Assembly (NCBI RefSeq): GCF_014654895.1
Contig: NZ_BNBE01000001.1
Location: 2,108,001 to 2,172,000 of the forward strand
Origin: Streptomyces filamentosus
Lineage (GTDB): Bacteria; Actinomycetota; Actinomycetes; Streptomycetales; Streptomycetaceae
Reading direction: 5' to 3'
Length of the DNA stretch: 64,000 nucleotides
Notes under the pieces: generated by a model
The model's input: only the letters and a program-made list of their open reading frames with translations
Database searches by the model: none
What the model was told of the DNA's origin: nothing
Program-made: the position numbers and the translations under genes
Shown here: positions 24,382 through 32,443 of the stretch, piece after piece
Layout: each line of letters starts with the position of its first letter
Position numbering within the stretch: position 1 is the stretch's first letter

Positions 24382-25854
24382 CTACAGCTGGGTGGCGGAC
24401 CGCTTCGACAGCCCGTACTTCTCGGCGGTCGGGTTCCACAACCCGGCCGCCTCCTTCTTCGCCTGGGTCGCCTCGACGCTCTTGTCGTTGGCGGCCTTGA
24501 GGCGGTTGGTGGTCTTGGCGTGGCCGCCCTTGCAGGCGTTCTTGGCCTTCATCTGGTCGGCCCAGCCGGCGTAGTGGTCGTCGGCCGCGGCGGACGCCTG
24601 CCACGCGCGGGTGAGGGCGGCGGTCAGCCCGCCGTGGTTCGGGAGCTTGTCGACGCCGAGCGACTGGAGCTTGGTCACCAGGCCCCGGCGCTGCTCGGCC
24701 GCGCCGCGCAGGTCGGCCGCGGCCTTGTCGAGGTTCTTGCACTGCTTGATCGACTCGACGGAGCTGATCACCGCGTCCCGGCTGTCGTTGCTGGTGGCGA
24801 GCAGCTTGTCCAGCTCCTTCGCCTGCGGCTCGGCCGGGTCGTCCTTCTTCTCCGGCGCCTCGGAGGCGCCCTCGCTCGGCGCCGGGGCCTGGGAGCTGGG
24901 GGCCGCGCTCGGGCCGGCCTGCTGCTCCTTCTTCTCGTCGCCGCCGCTGAGCAGGCCGCCGACGACGAGGCCGACGACCGCGCAGCCGACGACGACGGCC
25001 GCGATCAGCGCGACCGGCGACTTGCGGCGCGGCGCCTCGGGCTCGTCGTCGTAGTAGTAGCCGTCCTGCTGGGCACTGCCGGGCGCCTGGTAGCCGCCGC
25101 CCCCGCCCTGGTAGCCGTACTGCTGCGGGGGCTGGGGCTGCTGGTGCTGCGGGGGGTACGGGGCGGGGGCGGGCTGTCGGTACGCCGGCGGCGCGGGCTG
25201 CTGCTGGGGCGCCGAGTCCCGGAACAGGCTGTCGAACTCGGCGGGCGGCTGCGTCTGCCCGGGCACCGGACCGCCGGGCATCCCGCCACCGGACATGCCA
25301 CCGCCGGACATGCCGCCGGGCATCCCACCGCCCGGCACCGGACCGCCGGGCACGGGGCCGCCCGGTACGGGGGCGATGTACTGGGTCGCGTCCGAGGCTC
25401 CGGCGGGCGCGGGCTGCTGCGGCAGCCGGCCGGTGCCCAGGAACTGCGTGTGGCCGCCGTCGCCGGGACCGGCCTGCGGCGGCACCGGCGCGATGTGCTG
25501 GGTCGCCTGCATGTCCGCGACCGGCGGCGGATAGCCGTACCCGGCGGGCGGGCCCACCGGCGGTATGTGCTGGGTGGCCTGCATGTCGGCAGCCCCGTGG
25601 GCGGCGACCGGCGGCGGGTAGCCGTACCCGGCCGGCGGACCGGCCGGCGGCATCGCTCCCGGGGCGGGCTGCGGCGGCACGGGGGGCAGGTACTGCGTGG
25701 CCTGGAAGTCACCGGCGGCCGGCGCCTCCGGGGGCAGCGGCTGGGCGGGCGGCAGCGGCTGCCCGCCCGGCTGGGGCTGGGCGCCGCCGGGCCCCCAGGC
25801 ACCGCCCCACGCCTGCGCGCCCCCCTGCTCCGGACCCTGTCCGTTCTGCGTCAC
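24382..25854 (-). CDS. Membrane protein with repeated ATQ(Y/H) motifs in a P/Q/G-rich cytoplasmic region
   Basis: A 490-residue protein. Residues ~1-260 are disordered P/G/Q-rich sequence holding at least five spaced copies of an ATQ-aromatic motif (FQATQYLPPV, MQATQHIPPV, MQATQHIAPV, DATQYIAPV, plus TQFLG). A basic patch (RRKSPVA) precedes one membrane segment (ALIAAVVVGCAVVGLVVGGLL). The extracytoplasmic C-terminal ~170 residues are helical, with two Cys (IKQCKN and KNACKGG). The repeated Thr-Gln motifs resemble docking or phosphorylation sites seen near Ser/Thr kinase/FHA systems; this is an inference. The GTG at 25854 has GGGAG 5 bases upstream; a GTG four codons earlier is less likely. 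Confidence 0.75.
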   Translation of the reverse strand: MTQNGQGPEQGGAQAWGGAWGPGGAQPQPGGQPLPPAQPLPPEAPAAGDFQATQYLPPVPPQPAPGAMPPAGPPAGYGYPPPVAAHGAADMQATQHIPPVGPPAGYGYPPPVADMQATQHIAPVPPQAGPGDGGHTQFLGTGRLPQQPAPAGASDATQYIAPVPGGPVPGGPVPGGGMPGGMSGGGMSGGGMPGGPVPGQTQPPAEFDSLFRDSAPQQQPAPPAYRQPAPAPYPPQHQQPQPPQQYGYQGGGGGYQAPGSAQQDGYYYDDEPEAPRRKSPVALIAAVVVGCAVVGLVVGGLLSGGDEKKEQQAGPSAAPSSQAPAPSEGASEAPEKKDDPAEPQAKELDKLLATSNDSRDAVISSVESIKQCKNLDKAAADLRGAAEQRRGLVTKLQSLGVDKLPNHGGLTAALTRAWQASAAADDHYAGWADQMKAKNACKGGHAKTTNRLKAANDKSVEATQAKKEAAGLWNPTAEKYGLSKRSATQL

Positions 25855-26001
25855 CGGGACTCCCACTGCTCTACCTACGGAACCGTCGGCTCACGCTACC
25901 GGGTACGTCCACGGCTCCGCACACACGTGTGAGCCCGCTAACACCCTCGGGCCGCGTCTTCCGGGCGGGTCCGGAAGACGCCGGGCCCTCCGGCCGTCCG
26001 C

Positions 26002-27384
26002 TCAGGCCGCCTGCACCTCCAGGCGCGCCTCGAACTCCCGGACCACCGCCTCGCCCGCGAAGGGCTCCAGGCGGTCCCTCAGGTCCTCCAGGTACTCCGC
26101 GCCCCGCGACGACCGCAGGGTGCCGAGCAGTTCCAGCGCGCGCGTGCCCGTCCGGCACGCCTCCTCGATCTCCCGCTGCTGCACCTGTGCCGCCGCGAGC
26201 AGCGCGAGTCCGATGGCCCGGCGCCGCACCCGGCCCTCCGGATGTCCCGCCAGGGCCTCCTCGGCCGCGAGGGCCGCCGCCTCCGCGCGCCCCAGGTCCC
26301 GGTAGCAGTGGGCCAGTTCGTCCGCGAGGTACGCCCCGTCGAAGTGGGCGATCCACACCGGGTCGTCGCCGGCCTCCGGGTCGGCCGCCTCCAGCGCGCG
26401 TACGGCCCGGCCCGCCGCGTACTCGAAGGCGGGCGAGTCCCCGACCAGCGCGTGCCCGCGCGCCTCCGCCGCCAGGAACATCGCCTCGGCCCGCGGCGGC
26501 ACCCGGCCCCGCGTGCCCTCCTGCGCGGCCCGCGCCAACTGCGCGATCTCCCGCGGGTTCCCGAGCTCCGCCGCGAGGTGGCTCATCGACGCGGCCAGCA
26601 CGTAGCCCCCGTACCCCCGGTCCCCGGCCGCCTGCGCGAGCCGCAGCGCCTGGATGTAGTACCGCTGGGCCAGGCCCGGTTCGCCGGTGTCCACCGCCAT
26701 GTAGCCCGCCAGTTCGGTCAGTCGGGCCGCCGCCCCGAACAACTCCCGCCCCACGGCCTCCCGGTAGGAGCCCGACAGCATCCCGGACACCACGCCGTCG
26801 AGGTAGTGGACCACCACCGGGCGCACGTGCCCGCTGCCGAAGCGCCGGTCGAGCTCGACGAGGGCCGCCGTCGTCTCCCGTACGGCCGCCACGTCCGAGC
26901 GGCCCACCCGGGACCCGGTCGACCGCGCCACCTGCGCGTCCGCGCCGGTGATCAGCCAGTCCCTGGTGGGCTCCACCAGCGCGGAGGCGGCGACCGAGGA
27001 GCCGGTCAGGAAGTCGCGGCGCCCCACGTCGCTCCGGTACAGCTCGCAGACCTGCTCGATCGCGCCGGGCACGGTCGGTGCGAAGTGGAGGCCGACGCCC
27101 GCCGCCAGGTTCCGGCCGCCGGCCATCCCCACGTCCTCGATGGTCACCGCCCGCCCCAGCTTGCGGCCCAGGGCCTCGGCGATGACGCCGGGCGCCCGGC
27201 CGCGCGGCTGCTGGCCGCGCAGCCAGCGCGCCACCGACGTCTTGTCGTACCGCAGGTCGAGGCCGCGCTCCGCGCCGACCATGTTGACCCTGCGGGCGAG
27301 GCCCGCGTTGGAACACGCGGCCTCCTGGATGAGCGCCTGGAGCCGTTCGTTGGGCTGTCGTGGCACGAGTGGCCTGGCTGCCAT
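26002..27384 (-). CDS. HTH/TPR-type transcriptional regulator (NsdA-like)
   Basis: A 460-residue protein. The N-terminal ~80 residues form a DNA-binding domain (NERLQALIQEAACSNAGLARRVNMVG, DLRYDKTSVARWLRGQQPRG, PGVIAEALGRKLGRAV). The rest is a series of TPR-like helical pairs (AQRYYIQALRLAQAAGDRGYGGYVLAASMSHLA, ELAHCYRDLGRAEAAALAAEEAL). The layout matches a Streptomyces regulator family that includes NsdA, a repressor of sporulation and antibiotic production; this gene's own target is unknown. The start MAARPLVPRQ is chosen over an upstream in-frame start because of the GGGGG site before it. It is divergent from the Prim-Pol-like gene. Confidence 0.85.
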   Translation of the reverse strand: MAARPLVPRQPNERLQALIQEAACSNAGLARRVNMVGAERGLDLRYDKTSVARWLRGQQPRGRAPGVIAEALGRKLGRAVTIEDVGMAGGRNLAAGVGLHFAPTVPGAIEQVCELYRSDVGRRDFLTGSSVAASALVEPTRDWLITGADAQVARSTGSRVGRSDVAAVRETTAALVELDRRFGSGHVRPVVVHYLDGVVSGMLSGSYREAVGRELFGAAARLTELAGYMAVDTGEPGLAQRYYIQALRLAQAAGDRGYGGYVLAASMSHLAAELGNPREIAQLARAAQEGTRGRVPPRAEAMFLAAEARGHALVGDSPAFEYAAGRAVRALEAADPEAGDDPVWIAHFDGAYLADELAHCYRDLGRAEAAALAAEEALAGHPEGRVRRRAIGLALLAAAQVQQREIEEACRTGTRALELLGTLRSSRGAEYLEDLRDRLEPFAGEAVVREFEARLEVQAA

Positions 27385-27628
27385 GAGTGGAACCCCCAGA
27401 CGGGAGAGGTACGGACACGGGTGGATCATTGCCCTGTGAATATCCGGTCAATGCCGATGTGAACACGCGAAACCGGACACGTCTGACCGTGACCGGCGCG
27501 CCCGTCCCCCGCCCCTTCCGTACCCCTCCCCGCTCGCCGCACCTCCGCGCGCCCCCGCGCGTGCACCCATGCGCCCCGCATGCAGGATCGATGCCTCACT
27601 CCCGGCGCCGCCGCGCCCGTAACCCCAG

Positions 27629-28333
27629 GTGACGGGCGCAGTTGTCTTGACCGTGGATGAGAGCATCGGAGTCACGACGGAAGCCGCACAGATCCCCAAG
27701 CAGCGGGGGGAGCAGCTGCTCGACAGCGCCGTGCGCTATGCGGAAGAGCGGCACTGGGACGTGTTCCCCGGGACCTGGCTGGAAGCCGTCGAAGGGCGGG
27801 AGCGGTGCTCCTGCGGCACCGACGACTGCCCCCTGCCGGGCGCTCACGCCATGAAACCCGACTGGGCGACGCTGGCGACCGGGAGCGCGGTCGGCGCCCG
27901 GCGCATGTGGTCGAAGCAGCCGAAGTCGTCGATCCTGCTCCCCACCGGCCGCACCTTCGACGCCATCGAGGTGCCCGAGGCGGCCGGTTTCCTCGCGCTG
28001 GCCCGCATGGAGCGCATGGAGCTGACGCTGGGTCCCGTGACCTGCACCCCGGACCGCCGGATGTTCTTCTTCGTGCTGCCGGGCGCCTCCGCGAAGGTCC
28101 CCGACCTGATCCGCAAGCTCGGCTGGGCCCCGGCCGCGCTCGACCTCGCCACGCGCGGGGAGGGGCATTACGTGGCGGCGCCGCCCACCCGGGTCGGCGG
28201 CCGGGGCGCGGTCCAGTGGGCCCGCCGCCCCACGCCCGCCAACCGCTGGCTGCCCGACGCGGAGGAGCTGATCAGCGCCCTGGCGTACGCGTGCGGGCGC
28301 GAGGCGGCGGAATCACGGGCCCGGCAGCAGTGA
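27629..28333 (+). CDS. Bifunctional DNA primase/polymerase-like (Prim-Pol domain) protein
   Basis: A 234-residue protein resembling the stand-alone Streptomyces proteins annotated with a bifunctional primase/polymerase N-terminal domain: SAVRYAEERHWDVFPGTWLEA, CSCGTDDCPLPGAHAM, then RRMWSKQPKSSILLPTGRTFDAIEVPE and GEGHYVAAPPTRVGGRGAVQW. The Cys/His cluster is a plausible zinc site. The acidic catalytic triad expected of an active Prim-Pol is not clear, so it may be a degenerate, regulatory form. No helicase or replication gene is adjacent. The GTG at 27653 is an alternative start; neither has a good ribosome site. Confidence 0.75.
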   Translation: MTGAVVLTVDESIGVTTEAAQIPKQRGEQLLDSAVRYAEERHWDVFPGTWLEAVEGRERCSCGTDDCPLPGAHAMKPDWATLATGSAVGARRMWSKQPKSSILLPTGRTFDAIEVPEAAGFLALARMERMELTLGPVTCTPDRRMFFFVLPGASAKVPDLIRKLGWAPAALDLATRGEGHYVAAPPTRVGGRGAVQWARRPTPANRWLPDAEELISALAYACGREAAESRARQQ

Positions 28334-28449
28334 GCCCGGCGCCGCCGGGTCCGGCGTCCGTGGCCCGGGGCTTCGGGAGGTCTCCCCTTTAGGGTGGCCC
28401 GAAAGGCGCGAAGAGCGCCGTACGGGGACAACCGAAGGGTTGACGGACC

Positions 28450-29304
28450 ATGCCTGACCAGGCATCTGACGGAATGTTCGACACCGCGGGCGCCGCGCCG
28501 GAGGATCCCGGCGCGGCGCCCGCGGTGCGCGTGGAGGGGCTGTGGAAGCGGTTCGGGCAGCAGATCGCGGTCCACGGGATCGATCTGGTGCTGCCCGCGG
28601 GGAAGTTCATCGGGCTCGTGGGGCCCAACGGCGCCGGCAAGACCACCACCCTGTCCATGGTGACCGGGCTGCTGCGGCCGGACTCGGGGCGGATCCTCGT
28701 CGCCGGGCACGACGTGTGGAGCGATCCGGAGTCGGTCGCCCGGGTGAAGGCGCGGATCGGCATCCTGCCGGAGGGGCTGCGGCTCTTCGAGCGGCTCTCG
28801 GGACGTGAACTCCTCGCGTACACCGGAAGGTTGCGGGGGCTGCCGGGGGCTGAGGTCGACAAGCGGGCCACCCAGCTCCTCGACGTGCTGGACCTGGCCG
28901 GTTCGCAGCACAAGCTGGTCGTCGACTACTCGACCGGCATGCGGAAGAAGATCGGTCTGGCGGCGGCACTGCTGCACAACCCGGACGTGCTCTTCCTCGA
29001 CGAGCCCTTCGAGGGCGTCGACCCGGTGTCGGCGCAGACCATCCGGGGCGTCCTGGAGCGGTACACCGGCTCGGGCGCGACGGTCGTCTTCTCCAGCCAC
29101 GTGATGGAGCTGGTGGAGTCGCTGTGCGACTGGGTCGCGGTGATGGCGGGCGGGCGGATCCGCGCCCAGGGTCCGCTGGCGGAGGTGAAGGGCTCGGCGG
29201 CCACCCTCCAGGAGGCGTTCCTGGAGCTGGTGGGCGCGGGCGACCGGGCGGCCGCGGGCGACTCGCTGGACTGGCTGGGCGGCGCCCGGGGTGAGCGCCC
29301 GTGA
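28450..29304 (+). CDS. ABC transporter ATP-binding protein
   Basis: A 284-residue ATPase of the exporter type: Walker A GPNGAGKTT near residue 60, signature YSTGMRKKIG near 160, Walker B VLFLDEPFEGVDP, and a switch His in VVFSSHVMEL. The C-terminal ~40 residues are specific to this two-gene exporter class. Its stop overlaps the permease start (GTGA), so the two are translationally coupled and form one transporter. Substrate unknown. The first ~28 residues are a disordered acidic leader. Confidence 0.92.
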   Translation: MPDQASDGMFDTAGAAPEDPGAAPAVRVEGLWKRFGQQIAVHGIDLVLPAGKFIGLVGPNGAGKTTTLSMVTGLLRPDSGRILVAGHDVWSDPESVARVKARIGILPEGLRLFERLSGRELLAYTGRLRGLPGAEVDKRATQLLDVLDLAGSQHKLVVDYSTGMRKKIGLAAALLHNPDVLFLDEPFEGVDPVSAQTIRGVLERYTGSGATVVFSSHVMELVESLCDWVAVMAGGRIRAQGPLAEVKGSAATLQEAFLELVGAGDRAAAGDSLDWLGGARGERP

Positions 29305-30911
29305 GCGCCGCGGCCGACGGGCCGTCGCTCACGCCGGTCTTCGTGCGCCTGAAGCTGTCGCTGATGCGGAACGGGCTGCGGCAGTCGGGCGGGCGGACGG
29401 TCGCCTTCGTCGCCTCCCTGGTCGTCGTGCTGCTGATCGCCGCCCTCATGGTGCTGGGTTTCCTGCTGCTGCGGGGGCACGGGGCGGCCGGGGCGGTGGC
29501 GGTGCTCACGGTCGGGGTCTTCGGCCTCGGCTGGGCGGTGATGCCGCTGTTCCTGCCGAGCGGCGACGAGACGATGGACCCCTCGCGGCTCGTGATGCTG
29601 CCGCTGCGGCCGCAGCCGCTGGTCCGGGCGCTGCTCGTGGCCTCCCTCGTCGGGATCGGGCCGCTGTTCACGCTCTGCCTCGCGGCCGGCGCCGTCACCG
29701 CCGTGGCGCACGGGGCGGCGGCGACGGTCTTCGCGGTGCTCGCGGTGCCGCTGGTGCTGCTGGTGTGCGTGGCGCTGTCGCGGGCCGTCGCGACGGCGAA
29801 CGTGCGGCTGCTGACCTCCCGCAAGGGCCGGGACATGGCCCTGCTGAGCGGCCTGGTGATCGCGCTGGGCATCCAGGCGGTCAACTTCGGCGCCCAGGCG
29901 CTGGGCCGGGCCGAGGACCTGTCGGTGCTCGACACGGTGGCGTCCGTGGTGGGCTGGCTGCCGCCGGCCTCCGCGGTGGCTGCGGTGCGGTCGGCGGCGG
30001 ACGGTGACGCGGTGGTCGCCGCGGCCCGGCTCGCCGTGTCCGTGGTGGCGCTCGTGGTGCTGCTGTGGTGGTGGCGGCGGAGCCTGGTGCGGCTGATGGT
30101 GGAGCCGGACGGTTCCACGGTCGGCGCGGCGCCGGAGTCCGTACGGGACCCGGCCGAGGGGCGCGGCCTGTTGGCCCGGCTGCTGCCCGGGGGCCGTACG
30201 GGCGCGGTGATGGAACGTTGCTTCCGCTATATCTGGCGCGACCCTAAGACGAAGGCCGCGTGGGTGTCGGCGCTGGCGGTCGGCGCGCTCGTGCCGATGT
30301 TCAACGCCTTCCAGGAAGCCGGTTCGGTCTACTGGGCGTGCTTCGCGTCGGGGATGCTGGGCGTGCAGATGTTCAACCAGTTCGGGCAGGACTCGTCGGC
30401 GTTCTGGATGGTGGCGCAGACCATCTCGACCCCGGCGGACGCGTACGCGGAACTGCGCGACCGGGCGTACGTGCTGATCGCGATCACCGTGCCCTTCACG
30501 GTCCTGGTGGCCGTGGCCACCGGCCTCGTCACGGGCGGCTGGTCCCAGCTCCCCGAGGTGTTCGGCCTGGCCTTCGCCCTGCTCGGCGCGATGCTGGCGC
30601 TGGGCGTCGTCGCGTCGGTGCGCTACCCGTATGCCGTCCCGCAGGACTCCCGGCGGAACGTGGCGCCCGGCCAGGGCGGCATGGCCGTCGCCGCGATCTT
30701 CGGCGGCATGTTCGGCGGCCCGCTGCTGTGCGCGCCGCTGATCGCCCTCCTGGTCTGGCTCCGCGTCGCCGGCCACCACGACCTGCTGTGGCTCCTGCTG
30801 CCGCTGGGCGTGACGTACGGCGCGCTGCTCCTGTGGGCCGCCCTGAAGGCCATGGCGGGCCCGATGCTGAAGCGGCTCCCGGAGATCCTGGCGGCGGTCA
30901 GCAAGGGCTGA
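29301..30911 (+). CDS. ABC transporter permease (membrane exporter subunit)
   Basis: A 536-residue integral membrane protein with roughly 12 hydrophobic segments, beginning FVRLKLSLMRNGLRQSGGRTVAFVASLVVVLLI. It lacks an attached ATPase or binding domain and pairs with the ATP-binding protein directly upstream (GTG start in a 4-base overlap). The double-length, ABC-2-like layout suggests two fused half-permeases. A soluble stretch near residues 265-310 separates the halves. No binding-protein gene is present, which fits an exporter. Confidence 0.88.
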   Translation: MSAAADGPSLTPVFVRLKLSLMRNGLRQSGGRTVAFVASLVVVLLIAALMVLGFLLLRGHGAAGAVAVLTVGVFGLGWAVMPLFLPSGDETMDPSRLVMLPLRPQPLVRALLVASLVGIGPLFTLCLAAGAVTAVAHGAAATVFAVLAVPLVLLVCVALSRAVATANVRLLTSRKGRDMALLSGLVIALGIQAVNFGAQALGRAEDLSVLDTVASVVGWLPPASAVAAVRSAADGDAVVAAARLAVSVVALVVLLWWWRRSLVRLMVEPDGSTVGAAPESVRDPAEGRGLLARLLPGGRTGAVMERCFRYIWRDPKTKAAWVSALAVGALVPMFNAFQEAGSVYWACFASGMLGVQMFNQFGQDSSAFWMVAQTISTPADAYAELRDRAYVLIAITVPFTVLVAVATGLVTGGWSQLPEVFGLAFALLGAMLALGVVASVRYPYAVPQDSRRNVAPGQGGMAVAAIFGGMFGGPLLCAPLIALLVWLRVAGHHDLLWLLLPLGVTYGALLLWAALKAMAGPMLKRLPEILAAVSKG

Positions 30912-30951
30912 CCGCCGCCCCGGCCTGCCGGTGGGCCGGTGGGCCGACGAG

Positions 30952-30979
30952 TCGGCGGGTCGGCGGGTCGGCGGGTCGG
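30952..30979. repeat. 8-bp tandem repeat between convergent genes
   Basis: CGGCGGGT is repeated about 3.5 times end to end between the permease and the leftward hypothetical gene. It is simple slippage-type DNA with no stem suited to termination. Confidence 0.6.
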
Positions 30980-30980
30980 G

Positions 30981-31352
30981 TCAGCGGAACTCGTGGGTGA
31001 CGGTGATCGGCCCGACGAGGTGGGCGTTGAACGCGTCCAGCTCGTCGGCCGGCACCCACAGCTCCAGGATCGTCCGCCCGCCGGCCTGCCGCACCGGGTA
31101 ACGGGCGAGGAAGGCGGAGTCGACCTCGAAGCGGGTGACGTAGCCGACGCCGCTGTGCTTCACGTTCCAGTCGCGGGCGATGCGGATCGCGTAGTCCTCG
31201 TTCAGGACCGGATAGAAGATCGGCTGCTCCGGCAGCCGCGCCGGCCAGGTCCGCCAGCCCGACTCCCGCACGAGCGCGAGCTCCTCGGGGCCGGTGGGGC
31301 GCCAGAGGGTCGTCGTCGCCGTCGCCGTCGGAGAGGTCTCGGTGCTGGTCAT
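30981..31352 (-). CDS. Conserved hypothetical protein (ADP-ribosylation/crystallin J1-like)
   Basis: A 123-residue cytoplasmic protein. After a Thr-rich start (MTSTETSPTATATTT) it reads LWRPTGPEELALVRESGWRTWPARLPEQPIFYPVLNEDYA and IARDWNVKHSGVGYVTRFEV, the pattern of a small actinobacterial family often labelled ADP-ribosylation/crystallin J1. No catalytic residues for that activity are identifiable, so the label is weak. The start at 31352 is an ATG after an upstream in-frame ATG that has no support. Confidence 0.78.
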   Translation of the reverse strand: MTSTETSPTATATTTLWRPTGPEELALVRESGWRTWPARLPEQPIFYPVLNEDYAIRIARDWNVKHSGVGYVTRFEVDSAFLARYPVRQAGGRTILELWVPADELDAFNAHLVGPITVTHEFR

Positions 31353-31455
31353 GTCGGAGACGGTAACGAGGCCGGCAAGACGGCTGCCAGAGGTTTTCCA
31401 CAGCCCCTTGTCCACAGGGGTGCGGAGGGCGCGGCGGCAGCCGTAATCTCACGGC

Positions 31456-31824
31456 ATGTCCCACCTCCTTCCTCCCGAAGTGGCCGCCTTCGTCGCCGAC
31501 GCGGCCCGTCTTCCCCTGGCCGCGCTCCAGGACATCCGGCACGCCACGGCCGTGGCGGTCTCCTCCGGCGCCTACGACCTGAAGGCCGTCCCGAAGCTCG
31601 ACGCGGCCCGCTTCTCCGCCCTCGACAAGCTGGTCCGGGACGCCTTCCTGCCGCGCGCGGAGGAGCTGAGAACCTCCCGGCCCGGCGGGGCCCTGTCCTC
31701 CGCCATCGGCCGGACCACGATGACCGCCCAGGCCGTCTGGAAGCGCGACCGCCTCACCCCCGAGCAGTACGCCATGCTCACCGACGCCTTCCCGCCCCAC
31801 GGGGTCACCGTGCCGCCCCGGTAG
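31456..31824 (+). CDS. Hypothetical helical protein
   Basis: A 122-residue soluble protein beginning MSHLLPPEVAAFVADAARLPLAALQDIRHATAVAVSSG, wholly helical by sequence pattern, with a C-terminal YAMLTDAFPPHG. It is divergent from the preceding hypothetical gene. No known motif, signal or membrane segment is recognised. Codon use matches the neighbours, so it is probably genuine. Confidence 0.7.
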   Translation: MSHLLPPEVAAFVADAARLPLAALQDIRHATAVAVSSGAYDLKAVPKLDAARFSALDKLVRDAFLPRAEELRTSRPGGALSSAIGRTTMTAQAVWKRDRLTPEQYAMLTDAFPPHGVTVPPR

Positions 31825-31837
31825 GCGGACCCGCCGT

Positions 31838-32263
31838 TCAGAGCCGCTGCCGCAGCCAGGACGGAGCGGGGTTGGTGTGGTGGCGGCCGTCGACGAGGAC
31901 GGTCGGGACGGTCTCGTTGCCGTCGTTCGCGGCGCGTACGGCTGCGGCGGCTTCGGGGTCGCGCCAGATGTCCACCCAGTGCGCCCGGTGCGCGCGGGAG
32001 CCGAGCCGGGTCCGCAGCCTCATGCAGTAGGCGCAGCCGGGCCGCCAGTAGACGACCGGCCGGCCGTCGGCGGCGCTGCGGCGCATGGCCTCGGCATGGG
32101 TGAGCGAACGGGGGAAGAGGAGAGGGGAGTTGACGAAGGCGAGGAGGAGGAAGGCGGCGAGGACGAGCAGGCCGGTGAGCGGGCTGCCGTCCGCCGCGCG
32201 ACTCCCCCCGCCGAGCAGGCCGACGAGGATCAGGAGGACGGGGAGGAGCCAGGCTCGTATCAC
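31838..32263 (-). CDS. Membrane-anchored glutaredoxin/mycoredoxin-like protein
   Basis: A 141-residue protein with two N-terminal hydrophobic segments (WLLPVLLILVGLLGG and TGLLVLAAFLLLAFVNSPLLF) followed by a small glutaredoxin-fold domain. The redox motif is C-A-Y-C in VVYWRPGCAYCMRLRTRLG; the fold continues with WVDIWRDPEAAAAVRAAN and the cis-Pro segment NETVPTVLVDG. Soluble mycoredoxins use mycothiol to reduce mixed disulfides in actinomycetes. Here the domain follows a membrane hairpin, so it acts at the membrane face. It converges on the preceding hypothetical gene. Confidence 0.85.
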   Translation of the reverse strand: MIRAWLLPVLLILVGLLGGGSRAADGSPLTGLLVLAAFLLLAFVNSPLLFPRSLTHAEAMRRSAADGRPVVYWRPGCAYCMRLRTRLGSRAHRAHWVDIWRDPEAAAAVRAANDGNETVPTVLVDGRHHTNPAPSWLRQRL

Positions 32264-32304
32264 CGGGTCAGGGTAAGGGGTCGTGCCTGGCGGGCGGGCG
32301 GTTC

Positions 32305-32340
32305 GGGGAGGGGCGGGGCGGGGCGGGGCGGGGCGGGGGG
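32305..32340. repeat. GGGGC tandem array, G-quadruplex-prone
   Basis: On the + strand, GGGGAGGGGC then about five GGGGC units and a G7 run give many closely spaced G4 tracts. It lies in the gap between the mycoredoxin-like gene and the HTH protein gene. Confidence 0.6.
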
Positions 32341-32443
32341 GAACAGGCGGGCGGGCCGATCCGAGACGGTTCGGGACGGCCGGAGCCCCTGGTGACGGCC
32401 GCGTACGTCGCGCGACCGCAGGCCGAGGGCCGGGGGCGGGGCT

